The position numbers and the translations under genes are program-made. Positions 1-7,826 of a stretch of DNA of 64,000 nt are shown one piece after another. A model generated the notes under the pieces. The model was not told the origin of the DNA. It worked only from the letters and a program-made list of their open reading frames with translations, and did no database searches. Position 1 is the first letter of the stretch. Each line of letters starts with the position of its first letter. Origin of the DNA: Bin87 sp965232895 (GTDB lineage Bacteria > Chloroflexota > Dehalococcoidia > Lucifugimonadales > UBA3495); assembly GCA_965232895.1 (NCBI GenBank), contig OZ247430.1, positions 3,224,001 through 3,288,000 on the forward strand, written 5' to 3'.

Positions 1-496
1 AAACCCGGTGGTTGCGGCTTTCCACCACGTACAGGTTGTCATCCTTGTCGAACGCCAGCCCGGCGGGCCGGTCGATCTCGCCCTCACCAGAACCGGGAAT
101 GCCCCACATGCCGATCCAGTTGCCGCGCTCCTGGTCGTAGATGGAGATCCGATTGAGCCATTCGTCGGATACGTACGCGTAGCCCTTGCTGTCCAGCGCC
201 ACCGAGGTCGGCCACATAAACGAGCCGTTGGGGGTGGTTTCGTCCGCGTCTTCCGGGGGAATCTTCTGGCCGAACTCGGCGACCACCTCTTCTTCGTCAG
301 GATGGAAGACGGTGACACGCTTGCAGGGGAAGAATGCCGGAGTCTCGGTGCCTCGGCTCAGCACGTACAACATGCCGTTGTCGTCGCGCGTGATGGCTAC
401 CGGGTTGAAAAACCCGTTGCCGCTGCGAACTTCCTGGCGACCGATCGTATGGCTGTATTGAAACGTTACCGGCGCGAGCTCAGTCGCAGTAACCAT
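1..496 (-). CDS. NHL-repeat beta-propeller protein (5' part; 3' end beyond window)
   Basis: The minus-strand frame opens at ATG 496 behind a GGAAGGTG Shine-Dalgarno and runs off the left edge, so about 165 residues are visible. They read as successive NHL blades: MLYVLSRG, then GFVAEFGQ-type strands, YAYVSDEWLNRISIYD, and NLYVVESRNHRV at the edge. It is a paralogue of the propeller at 11763-12827: both start with a YSHS/TIGR-like segment and share the SDEWLN/ADEWMN blade. No signal peptide is seen, so a cytoplasmic location is inferred. It follows the DUF1501 gene (ends 624) on the same strand, repeating the gene order of the second cassette. NHL propellers are binding scaffolds or lyases; the substrate is unknown. 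Confidence 0.8.
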   Translation of the reverse strand, partial: MVTATELAPVTFQYSHTIGRQEVRSGNGFFNPVAITRDDNGMLYVLSRGTETPAFFPCKRVTVFHPDEEEVVAEFGQKIPPEDADETTPNGSFMWPTSVALDSKGYAYVSDEWLNRISIYDQERGNWIGMWGIPGSGEGEIDRPAGLAFDKDDNLYVVESRNHRV

Positions 497-552
497 ATTT
501 CACCTTCCAAATTTCACGCCGTGTTTTCCGCGCGTCCGGCATTCGCAGCGTA

Positions 553-575
553 GGGGCAGGTTATAAGCCTGCCCC
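553..575 (-). other. Intercistronic hairpin between DUF1501 and NHL genes
   Basis: An 8-bp perfect stem GGGGCAGG / CCTGCCCC encloses a 7-nt loop. No T-tract follows on the minus strand, so this looks more like an RNA-stabilising or attenuating hairpin than a full terminator. A similar GC hairpin occupies the equivalent gap in the second cassette (12899-12930). Confidence 0.5.
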
Positions 576-623
576 CACTTCGCGACCATTCCTGCCAGCG
601 TCGCGGACAGGGGTTGCAGATGA

Positions 624-1760
624 CTACTTTATGAAGTCGAACTGCTCGTAGGAGCCCTTCAGGATCTCCTGGTCATCGAGGTCAAGCCACTTGTCCAGTA
701 TGGTGGCGTAGGTGCTGCGGAAGTCGTTGTTCCACTTCAGGTCACCTTCGTCCAGCTTGTCCGGTTCCAGGGACGGGTACTCACCGTAGAGGCCACCCTT
801 GACGCCATCGCCGATCACGAAGGCCACGCTGCCCGAGCCGTGGTCGGTGCCGGAGCCGTTCTCCTGAACGCGGCGGCCAAACTCGGTGAAGAGAAGCATG
901 ACTACTTCTTCATTGGCGTTGTGCTCTTTCAGGTCCTGGTAGAGGTCGTTGACCGCCCGGGACACCTCGCCCCACAGCTTGGCGAAGGAGGTGGGCTGGT
1001 TGGCGTGCGTGTCAAAGGCGCCGGGGTTCAGGCCGGTGTAGAGGACGCGGGTGCCAAACCCGGCAGTGTGCACCTGGGCGACGTTCTTCACCCACTGTGA
1101 GAACATGTCCCCGCCGTACTCCACGCTGGAGGAGTAGATCTCCGGCGCGGTGCGCAGGATGTCGGCGCCCTTCAGGGCATCCAGACCGGTTTGGGACAGG
1201 TACTCGTTGATGGGGCCGGAGCCAACCATGGGGGAGTACATGCGGGAGAAGATGTCCAGCGCCTCGGCGCGCTGGCTCTCACCGTCGATGCCGGTCAGTA
1301 CACCGTAGGTCTCCAGGCTGCCGACGGAGGCGACGGACACGCCCGGGGCTGCCAGGGCGCGGGGGAGGCCCCGGCCAAAGTTGACGGCGGTCAGGACGTT
1401 TTCCTTGTTGGGGTCAAGGTCCTGGATGGCGCGGCCCAGCCAGCCCTCGCTGGACATCTTGGCCGGCTCAGCCGTGTGCCAGATATCCATGGAGCGGAAG
1501 TGAGAGCGGATGGGGTTGGGATAGCCAATGCCCTGGATGACGGCAACTTTCCCGTCGTCGTACATATCCTTGATCGGGGCCATGGCGGGGTGGAACCCAA
1601 CCTTGTCGTCAACTGCCAGGACTTCCTCGACCTCCACCTTCAGGTGAGGGCGATAGTCCTTGTACAACGGGTCGTTGTAAGGAATGATGGTGTTGAGAGC
1701 GTCAAAGGCTCCCGACATCTGCAGGACTACCAGGACCGGGTCTTTCTTCGTAGCGGTCAC
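624..1760 (-). CDS. DUF1501 family protein (cassette 1)
   Basis: This is a 378-residue member of the DUF1501 family, which has an alkaline-phosphatase/sulfatase-like fold. The start is taken as GTG 1760 (VTATKKDPVLVVLQ) because GGGAGG lies 7 nt upstream and the paralogue at 12979-14106 starts at the same place (MTSTKKDPVLVVLQ). Family landmarks are visible: PVLVVLQMSG near the N-terminus, SMDIWHTAEP, GAFDTHANQ, and the metal-site-like FTEFGRRVQENGSGTDHG near the C-terminus. Most family members carry a Tat signal (RRxFL); this one has none, so it may act inside the cell or with a partner. It lies 68 nt downstream of the DUF1800 gene, an arrangement conserved in many bacteria. The reaction is not established. 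Confidence 0.88.
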   Translation of the reverse strand: MTATKKDPVLVVLQMSGAFDALNTIIPYNDPLYKDYRPHLKVEVEEVLAVDDKVGFHPAMAPIKDMYDDGKVAVIQGIGYPNPIRSHFRSMDIWHTAEPAKMSSEGWLGRAIQDLDPNKENVLTAVNFGRGLPRALAAPGVSVASVGSLETYGVLTGIDGESQRAEALDIFSRMYSPMVGSGPINEYLSQTGLDALKGADILRTAPEIYSSSVEYGGDMFSQWVKNVAQVHTAGFGTRVLYTGLNPGAFDTHANQPTSFAKLWGEVSRAVNDLYQDLKEHNANEEVVMLLFTEFGRRVQENGSGTDHGSGSVAFVIGDGVKGGLYGEYPSLEPDKLDEGDLKWNNDFRSTYATILDKWLDLDDQEILKGSYEQFDFIK

Positions 1761-1828
1761 GATTTTTCCTCCCGTGGGAATGGTTGCGCGGTTCGTAGGC
1801 AAATTCGCGCCAGCCGCACCGGTGTCGG

Positions 1829-3238
1829 CTAGGCGTAGATATATTCCTTGGTGGCGACGATCATCTGGAGCAGTTCGCTGACGCGATCGGCGAACTCCGC
1901 GGTGTCGGTGTTGATAGTCCCGCCCTTCTTGAGGCTTGCGGCCAGCATCTCGCGGGTCTCCGGCGACAGTTCGTAGTGGCCCATCAACCGGGAGGTGGTA
2001 TCTACCATATCCTCTGCTGAGATGACCGGACCCTGATCGGCCAGGCGGTCGATGATCTCCCGAACTCCCGGCTGTTTGACGTCGCCCACGAAGTCGGCGG
2101 TGAAGTTGATGCGATGCACCAGCGTGCCGCCGTCAATCCACTCGCGCCCGGTGTGCCAGCCTTCGACCGACGGCGGGTTGAAGATCTCCTGACCCATGTG
2201 CTTCATCTCGTCAAAGATGAACTCGAAGCCGGGCTTGGGTTCCGTCCAGTCGCCCACAAGCCTCAGGGTCCCGATTACGGTCTCGATGGGGCTCTTGACG
2301 CGCTGGAAGCGGGCGTTCTTGAACGCATCGGAGTGGAACAGGACCCGCAGCATGGAACGAATATCGTAGCCGGAGCGGAAATACTCGTCCTCCAGCATCT
2401 TGATGGTGTCCATATCTCGCGGCGGGGTGTCCATCCAGGACGGAACCTGCGCCTCGTCCGCCACGAAGTAACTGTACAGGTGACGGGAGATGAAGCGGGC
2501 GGTGGCCGGCTGCTTCGCGATGATGTCGATCACGTCCTCGCCGTCGAAATTGCCGGTCTCACCCAGGAAGGTCTTGACGCCCTCGTCGTGGTCGTCCGGG
2601 TTGTAAACAAACTTGGCGGAGTAGCGACCGTAGGGTTGACCCGGGATGTTGTTGGCAATGGTCCAGCCCGTGAAGGCGCGAGCGCATTCCTTCACGTCGT
2701 CCTCGGTGTAGTTGAACTCCCCGTCCATGCCGACGCCCATGGAGAACAACTCCAGCAACTCGCGGCCGTAGTTCTCGTTGATGGCGCCCTTGTGGCTGAG
2801 GCAGTTGTCCAGGAAGAAGATCATCGCCGGATCTTTGGAAATCTGCACCAGCAGGTCGCGGAAACTACCCATGCCGTACTGCCGGAACATTTCGATCTCG
2901 TCATACGACGTCGGGTAGCTCTGGGTCTTGCTGTCCGCGGTGCACAGGATGCTGTGCCAGAAGAGGCATATTTTCTCTTCCAACTGGTTCCTGGAATTGA
3001 TGAAACGGAAGGCGACGTACTCCGGCAAGCCCCGCGTGTGGTGGCTCCACTCGATGAAGCATCGCTCCGCGATGTCCAGGTCCATTCCGTTGTCATGCTG
3101 TTCGGGGTTCAGCAACTCGTCGACGGTGGCGTCGTACCCCTTGGCCGCGCGGGCCTCGAGCTCATCGTACTTTGCGCCGAAACCGGCCCGGCGCATGAGA
3201 TGAGCCATCAATCCAATGTCGTGGTCATTGTATGCCAT
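1829..3238 (-). CDS. DUF1800 family protein (cassette 1)
   Basis: This 469-residue protein starts at ATG 3238 (MAYNDHDIGLMAHLMRRAGFG), with GAGGAGG placed 8 nt upstream; a longer frame to 3268 lacks such a site. Family hallmarks are HLMRRAGFG at the N-terminus, FWHSILCT, ENYGRELLELFSMG, CARAFTGWTIAN, KTFLGETGNFDGEDVIDII, ARFISRHLYSYFV and NPPSVEGWHTG. DUF1800 proteins are nearly always paired with DUF1501; their activity is unknown. It is the first gene of the minus-strand unit DUF1800 > DUF1501 > NHL, and a sigma70-like promoter lies just upstream. It is clearly homologous to the copy at 14199-15602 but diverged, so the duplication is not recent. Confidence 0.88.
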   Translation of the reverse strand: MAYNDHDIGLMAHLMRRAGFGAKYDELEARAAKGYDATVDELLNPEQHDNGMDLDIAERCFIEWSHHTRGLPEYVAFRFINSRNQLEEKICLFWHSILCTADSKTQSYPTSYDEIEMFRQYGMGSFRDLLVQISKDPAMIFFLDNCLSHKGAINENYGRELLELFSMGVGMDGEFNYTEDDVKECARAFTGWTIANNIPGQPYGRYSAKFVYNPDDHDEGVKTFLGETGNFDGEDVIDIIAKQPATARFISRHLYSYFVADEAQVPSWMDTPPRDMDTIKMLEDEYFRSGYDIRSMLRVLFHSDAFKNARFQRVKSPIETVIGTLRLVGDWTEPKPGFEFIFDEMKHMGQEIFNPPSVEGWHTGREWIDGGTLVHRINFTADFVGDVKQPGVREIIDRLADQGPVISAEDMVDTTSRLMGHYELSPETREMLAASLKKGGTINTDTAEFADRVSELLQMIVATKEYIYA

Positions 3239-3280
3239 TGATAAAACCTCCTCGATCTGAATCAACAAATCGCCAGCGGT

Positions 3281-3309
3281 ATCCTACCATTAAGCGGCAG
3301 GCCGCTCAA
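3281..3309 (-). promoter_or_regulatory. Predicted promoter of DUF1800 cassette 1
   Basis: On the minus strand TTGAGC (3309-3304) and TAGGAT (3286-3281) are separated by 17 nt, about 40 nt upstream of the DUF1800 start codon. Confidence 0.5.
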
Positions 3310-3416
3310 CCGTATCGATGGCCCATGGCCGCTTTGGCAGGTCGCGCGTTACGTTTATCGTCGTTTTCGGTCGGAGCGTTCGACTAACGGGTCAATCTCC
3401 CGTCCGGCGCCTCGCC

Positions 3417-3659
3417 TCATTCTGTCGGGACCCGCGCGTTGAAGATCCGGCCGTACTGCACAAAGGCTACAACCGTGGTCACGGCCAGTCCCAGGCACAA
3501 CAGGTCAATGACTGCCGTGGCCAGGGACACCGCGCTGTACGGGTCGGCTGCAACCGGCCCAAAAATCTCCATGCCGGCGCTGATGACGATCCGAACCGCC
3601 ACCAGTGCAATGGTCAAGCCGGCAATCCACCAGCGAAGCAGCGCCAACCTCTTTTTCAC
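3417..3659 (-). CDS. Small two-helix membrane protein
   Basis: This 80-residue frame starts at GTG 3659 (MKKRLALLRWW). It has a basic N-terminus and two long hydrophobic segments, about residues 10-32 (WIAGLTIALVAVRIVISAGM) and 44-68 (SLATAVIDLLCLGLAVTTVV), with a soluble tail VQYGRIFNARVPTE. It lies 39 nt downstream of the amidase gene on the same strand, so it may be cotranscribed. No family is recognised. Composition and position support a real gene, but the Shine-Dalgarno is weak. Confidence 0.5.
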   Translation of the reverse strand: MKKRLALLRWWIAGLTIALVAVRIVISAGMEIFGPVAADPYSAVSLATAVIDLLCLGLAVTTVVAFVQYGRIFNARVPTE

Positions 3660-3698
3660 CGAACCGTCCCGTTTAGCGGGTCTGATAGAGCCGGGAAA

Positions 3699-5105
3699 CT
3701 AAATCGGCGGCCGCTGATCGTACCAACGAGCGTACTGCTGGTAGGTGTAAGCGGCCTGGATAACCCCCGGCTCGTCGAAGGGCTTGCCGGCGAACTGCAT
3801 TCCGACGGGCAGACCGCTCTCGGTAAACCCGCAGGGCACGGAGATGGCCGGCAAACCGGTGGCGTTAAACGGAGCGGTGAAGCTGCGCCCCCGGGCGGTG
3901 CTGGACGGATCGTAGCCGTCAAATGCCGCCGCCGGCTGGGTCATGGTGGGCGTCACCAGGAGGTCGACATTCTGCATCACCTCGGCGAACTCCCGGCGAG
4001 CCCAGGTTCGCACCCGTTGGGCCTGAAGGTAGTCCGACGCGGTCATCATGCCACCCACACGGAACCGGCCGCGGACGATCTCCCCGAATTCCTCAGGGCG
4101 GGATTTCAGGTTGGGCTCGTGATAGGCGTAGGCTTCGCTGACCATGATGACCGAGTTGGCGGCGCGGATGTAATCCAGGCTGGGCAGCGAGACCTCCTGC
4201 ACGCGGGCGCCGAGGCTCTCCAGTTCGCCGATTGCCTTTTCCACGGTGGCAACCACCTCGGCGTTGACGCTGGGATCCGGATCGAAGAAATAGTGCCGGG
4301 GCATGCCCAGCCTCAGACCGCGAATATCCTCACGCAGGGACCGGGAATAGTCGGGAACCGGCGCCTTGCTGGACGTCGGGTCCTTGGGATCGTGACCGGC
4401 GATGGCCTGCAGCATGTACGCCGTGTCTTCGACGGTCCAGGTCATGGGACCGGCATGGTCCTGGGACCAACTCAGGGTCACCACGCCGTAACGGCTGACG
4501 CGGCCGTAGGTGGGCTTGAGGCCGACGATGCCGCACAGGGACGCGGGCCCGCGTATCGACCCGCCGGTGCAGGAACCGAGCGCGCCCAGCGCCTGACCCG
4601 AGGCAACTGCGGACCCCGAGCCGCTGCTCGATCCGCCCGTGATGTGGTTCAGGTTCCAAGGGTTGCAGGCCGGCTCGAAGGGAGTGGTCCAGTCGGGTCC
4701 ACCCAGGGCGAACTCGTGCATCGCGAGTTTCCCCAGCAGGATCCCCCCGGCATCCTTCAGGCGGGCCGTGGTGGTGGCGTCCCGGGTGGGCACCCGCTCG
4801 ATATCGACGCGTGAACCGGAGGTCGTGCGGATGCCGGCGGTGTCGTACAGGTCTTTCAGAGCGAAGGGGATCCCGTGCATCGGGCCGCGGTACTCGCCGC
4901 GCAGCATCTCCGACTCGGCGACGCGGGCCTGTTCGAGGGCTTCGTCCGCCAACAGGAGGATGAAAGAGTGCAGGCGGTCGTCGGTGTCGACGATGCGATC
5001 AAGGCAGGCGCGGGTCAGTTCCACCGGGGACAGTTCTCCCCGGCGCATCAACTCCCCGGCCTGGTGGATGGTCAGAAAATACAAACGCTGGTCAGCAGTT
5101 GCCAT
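3699..5105 (-). CDS. Amidase-signature family hydrolase
   Basis: A 468-residue amidase-signature enzyme. It would hydrolyse an amide with a Ser-cisSer-Lys triad: the lysine is in FALKDLYDTAG (around residue 83), the glycine/serine loop is GGSSSGSGSAVASGQ, and the nucleophile serine is in TGGSIRGPAS. The family usually has GSDTGGSIR; here the residue is Cys (GSCTGGSIRGP), a small departure. ATG 5105 has AAGGAG upstream. A 66-residue GatC/AtzG-like gene lies 50 nt upstream on the same strand. The pair therefore resembles GatCA or AtzG-AtzE arrangements in which a small helical partner stabilises the amidase. With no GatB nearby, a catabolic or biosynthetic amidase is more likely than tRNA amidation. 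The substrate cannot be read from sequence. Confidence 0.9.
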   Translation of the reverse strand: MATADQRLYFLTIHQAGELMRRGELSPVELTRACLDRIVDTDDRLHSFILLLADEALEQARVAESEMLRGEYRGPMHGIPFALKDLYDTAGIRTTSGSRVDIERVPTRDATTTARLKDAGGILLGKLAMHEFALGGPDWTTPFEPACNPWNLNHITGGSSSGSGSAVASGQALGALGSCTGGSIRGPASLCGIVGLKPTYGRVSRYGVVTLSWSQDHAGPMTWTVEDTAYMLQAIAGHDPKDPTSSKAPVPDYSRSLREDIRGLRLGMPRHYFFDPDPSVNAEVVATVEKAIGELESLGARVQEVSLPSLDYIRAANSVIMVSEAYAYHEPNLKSRPEEFGEIVRGRFRVGGMMTASDYLQAQRVRTWARREFAEVMQNVDLLVTPTMTQPAAAFDGYDPSSTARGRSFTAPFNATGLPAISVPCGFTESGLPVGMQFAGKPFDEPGVIQAAYTYQQYARWYDQRPPI

Positions 5106-5155
5106 GAGTGATCACTCCTTGCGGTGCGGCGCATGCCCGGTAGCGACGGCAGAGG

Positions 5156-5356
5156 CTACTCTTCAGGCCAGTCGGGGCGGAATTCCACCACCATCTCCGT
5201 GGCGCCGAAATCGATTTGGTGGAGCTCATAGGCGTAGCCGGCGTACAGGTCGTAAGTGGGCTTGATTTCTTCGACCTCCGCGCGGGTCATGCCCAGACCG
5301 GCATGGTCAGCGATCCGCTGGAGTTCGTCGATAGATATTTCACTGGGGTGGGGCAT
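5156..5356 (-). CDS. Small GatC/AtzG-like amidase partner
   Basis: A 66-residue protein with ATG 5356 preceded by GGAGGCTTCAAA. The N-terminal half (ISIDELQRIADHAGLGMTRA) has the helix pattern of GatC and AtzG, the small subunits that clamp amidase-signature enzymes: I-x-E/D-L-x-x-x-A-x-x-x-x-L-x-M-x-x-x-E. The acidic tail (VVEFRPDWPEE) is unlike GatC. It sits directly upstream of the amidase on the same strand, the usual place for such a partner. The assignment is by pattern and context only. Confidence 0.6.
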   Translation of the reverse strand: MPHPSEISIDELQRIADHAGLGMTRAEVEEIKPTYDLYAGYAYELHQIDFGATEMVVEFRPDWPEE

Positions 5357-5424
5357 TTTGAAGCCTCCGTTGCAGCGTTACACGGCAATGCCGTCAGGCG
5401 ATTGACTTGAGACATACAGGCGGG

Positions 5425-5430
5425 ATTATA
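5425..5430 (-). promoter_or_regulatory. Predicted -10 element for the small protein-amidase unit
   Basis: The minus strand carries a perfect TATAAT hexamer about 69 nt upstream of the 66-residue gene. The matching -35 (CGTCCA, 17 nt away) is poor. Confidence 0.4.
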
Positions 5431-5459
5431 CATCGGAGCCGGTTCGGTGGACGCTCTGG

Positions 5460-5669
5460 CTAAGGTTCTCTGAATATTTCTTCGCCGCGGTGCAGGCGCA
5501 GGGCAATCTGGTACGTCTGGCCCACGGAGCGCGATGTCGGCGCATGGGCGGCCAGGTAACGCGCCATGCCGATCAGCACGTGCCGGCCGGATTCGGTTCC
5601 GCGTCTGGCCCGGTACTGGCCGAATCCGGCGTCAACTATCTGGAACGAGCGAAAACCCGTGTCAATGCC
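5460..5669 (-). pseudogene. C-terminal remnant of an unidentified gene, or small gene
   Basis: The minus strand is open for 69 codons up to TAG at 5462-5460, with strongly GC-rich third positions as in the resident genes. It encodes a protein-like sequence containing QYRARRGTESGRHVLIGMAR and, later, TYQIALRLHRGEEIF. No start with a Shine-Dalgarno is obvious, although GTG or ATG codons occur inside. The open frame begins at the very 3' end of the lower-GC gene at 5662-6864. This suggests an older gene that lost its 5' part when that gene arrived. The family is not recognised. Confidence 0.45.
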
Positions 5670-6864
5670 TCAGCAACTTTGGGTTTTGTCGGGATTCTTC
5701 CAGCATTGCTATGCGCTCCTCACGACTGGCGTTGCGCCAACGTTCAGCCCGTTCTTCTTCGGATTCTGCCCTTGTTTCTATTGTGTCTTGGACCGGAGTA
5801 ATGGTAGATCTCAGCCTCTCGCGTTCTTCTTTGCCTTTATTGATAATTGCCTTCAGATCGTTGGGAACAACGGACAACGCGTGTGCTGACAACCTTCTCC
5901 AAGCTACGGCCGTCCCTCTGCAATTATCGGCGCGAAAGGCTAGCATTCGTTGCGGTTCGTCCTCATATGCAGCCCATCCGGGTGCGCCTATTGGCAAAAG
6001 CAAGTTCCTTCCTTTGCCCCATTCCCCGGCGTCAAAAGCCTCATTTACCAGTTTCAATCTGCGGGTAGCAGCCTCTTCCGCCTCTTGGTATCGGCCACCA
6101 TCATATGTGTCAGGATTGCTTAATCTGGCAACTCGTTCCGACCAAACCATAGCCCAGAATGCAGCATCTGCATATGCCAAAAATAATTCTACAGGACCGG
6201 AGTCGAGGTTAGGCGTCCATTCACGTGGGTCTCCACCGGCCAGTTCCTCCGGCGTGCGCCACTGCATTCCACTTGCGTCGCAGCGCGCTGCGCAGTGGAT
6301 ACAGTACGTGGTGTAATGATCATCATTCCAATCCCTCCAATCCCTGAACTCAACACGACTAATTGGGTTGGAGTGCAGGTAGCCATTGCAAATATCACAA
6401 CGTGGCGCATCCCATTCGTTGCATCGTTCCGCTCCGCGAAGACCCTCAAAGAACTTCAGACAAGCCTCCGAGCAAAGCCACGCCCCATCGCTGGGGTGGT
6501 TTGCCTTGGCAGTAGGGAATCTAAATCTGGCATTGGTGACGGCATCATCAATCCCGCCGCGTCGGGGAGGATGCGGCAAGTTGAGCAAGCGATAGTAAGC
6601 GAAATCTAATTTGCTTTGTTCTGCAAATGCGCGAGGCGTCGGGCGGCTCGTGTCTATCACCTCAACCACTCCAACCAACCTCCCGACCATATCCAGCGCT
6701 CCGACGTCTGCCCTTAAACCGTCGGCGTATCGCGTTTCTGCCACAATGGTCAGATCGCTTGGAAATGGATGTTCGTCCCTGCAACCGTCGCACAGAAAGG
6801 ATGGAAACAACAGCCAATCGGCAATGATCCGGTTACGTTCCCGATCGTGTTTTGACAAATCCAT
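5662..6864 (-). CDS. Hypothetical protein with CoiA-like nuclease region and Cys pairs
   Basis: A 400-residue protein (ATG 6864, AAAGG upstream). The N-terminal third has CDGC, then GLRADVGALDMVGRLVGVVE and EVIDTSRPTPRAF. This D-x(n)-E-V-I pattern followed by an S/T-R-P loop resembles the catalytic core of CoiA-like and related PD-(D/E)xK proteins. A middle zinc-ribbon-like set follows: CSEAC (around 130), CDICNGYLHSNP and CIHCAARC. The C-terminus is a charged helix rich in EERAERW. GC content is visibly lower than in the flanking genes and the codon choice differs, suggesting transfer. It stands alone between a gene remnant and a hydrolase. A nuclease role is a hypothesis. Confidence 0.55.
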   Translation of the reverse strand: MDLSKHDRERNRIIADWLLFPSFLCDGCRDEHPFPSDLTIVAETRYADGLRADVGALDMVGRLVGVVEVIDTSRPTPRAFAEQSKLDFAYYRLLNLPHPPRRGGIDDAVTNARFRFPTAKANHPSDGAWLCSEACLKFFEGLRGAERCNEWDAPRCDICNGYLHSNPISRVEFRDWRDWNDDHYTTYCIHCAARCDASGMQWRTPEELAGGDPREWTPNLDSGPVELFLAYADAAFWAMVWSERVARLSNPDTYDGGRYQEAEEAATRRLKLVNEAFDAGEWGKGRNLLLPIGAPGWAAYEDEPQRMLAFRADNCRGTAVAWRRLSAHALSVVPNDLKAIINKGKEERERLRSTITPVQDTIETRAESEEERAERWRNASREERIAMLEESRQNPKLLRH

Positions 6865-6932
6865 ACTTTTATACCTTTACTCTCGCTATTCTGCTGCCTA
6901 CTGTTCAAATCCTTTTCGGACGCTGTCTTTGG

Positions 6933-7724
6933 TTAAGTGGAACCTGTGGAGTACGAGGCGTAGCGGTCCATGAACGTCCGGATGGCGTCGAAATACTGCT
7001 GTATGCCCACGTACATGAGGTCGTTGTGCCCGGCGCCGGGGATAATCTCGAGGTGCTTCTCGGTGGTGCGCATCCTGTCGTGCATGCCCACCGCGTCGGC
7101 CAGCGGAGCGAGTTCGTCCCGTTCACCGTGGATGACCAGGGCCGGGATGTTTATCGAGTAGAACTTTTCGTGGTAGGCATCTTCCAGGGCCCGGGCCGAC
7201 TCGGCGTCCAGACCCTCGGTGAAGCGTCCCAGGTTGGGACGGCCGCTCTCGATGATGACGCCGTTGATATGTTCCGCAGCGGTAACGGCCAGTTCGCCGG
7301 CGGCGTGGCGCCCCATGGACCGTCCCATCACATACACGGGCCCGGTGAAACTCAGTTCCTCCATCTCATCGCGCAGCTGATCGAGTACCTTGCGCGCATC
7401 GGACAGCATAGAGGTGAAGGTTGGCGACCCGCCGGACGCTCCGTAGCCGCGATAGTCGGCCACAAAGAAATTGGCCCCGATCTGGTTGTAGAAGGGGGCA
7501 ATCACGTCGTAGCCGGCGGCGGTTTCGCCGTTGCCGTAGAAAAACAGCACGGTGGGGTTTTCCTTTCCCACCGCGTGGAACCGGCTGGAGAGCGCCACCC
7601 CGTCGTCCACCGGTATCGCGTAATCGACGGCGGCCTCCGGCGCATCCGTCCAATGGCGCTGGGGGTAGAAGGAGCGGCCCGACCCCTCAAGGTTGTCCAA
7701 TACCGAATAGTCAACGGTGGTCAT
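6933..7724 (-). CDS. Alpha/beta hydrolase
   Basis: A 263-residue alpha/beta hydrolase. ATG 7724 (MTTVDYSVL) is chosen because GGGAGGGG precedes it; the frame extends further upstream without initiation signals, across the divergent luciferase-like gene. Motifs: VLFFYGNGETAAGYD (oxyanion-hole region), YRGYGASGG, nucleophile elbow GRSMGR, acid in IHGERDELAPL and histidine in PGAGHNDLM. It resembles the serine-hydrolase group related to the FrsA/BEM46-like hydrolases. The protein is soluble with no signal peptide. The substrate is unknown. It is divergent from the neighbouring luciferase-like monooxygenase with a 102-bp gap, so shared regulation is possible. Confidence 0.85.
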   Translation of the reverse strand: MTTVDYSVLDNLEGSGRSFYPQRHWTDAPEAAVDYAIPVDDGVALSSRFHAVGKENPTVLFFYGNGETAAGYDVIAPFYNQIGANFFVADYRGYGASGGSPTFTSMLSDARKVLDQLRDEMEELSFTGPVYVMGRSMGRHAAGELAVTAAEHINGVIIESGRPNLGRFTEGLDAESARALEDAYHEKFYSINIPALVIHGERDELAPLADAVGMHDRMRTTEKHLEIIPGAGHNDLMYVGIQQYFDAIRTFMDRYASYSTGST

Positions 7725-7746
7725 AAGCCCCTCCCTGTCTTCGCGC

Positions 7747-7752
7747 ATTATA
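7747..7752 (-). promoter_or_regulatory. Predicted -10 element of the alpha/beta hydrolase gene
   Basis: A perfect TATAAT lies on the minus strand 22 nt before the ATG. No good -35 is seen at 17 nt. Confidence 0.4.
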
Positions 7753-7826
7753 CTACCACCGTATTCTAGACCGCCGTTGCGCCGGCATTCAGCGGCTCGA
7801 CGCGAGCACCCCCGGAGGTTAACCGC

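Noticed and set aside
8..553. 181-codon plus-strand ORF at the left edge
   Set aside because: It is the antisense shadow of the truncated NHL-propeller gene, which has a good Shine-Dalgarno and clear blades on the minus strand.
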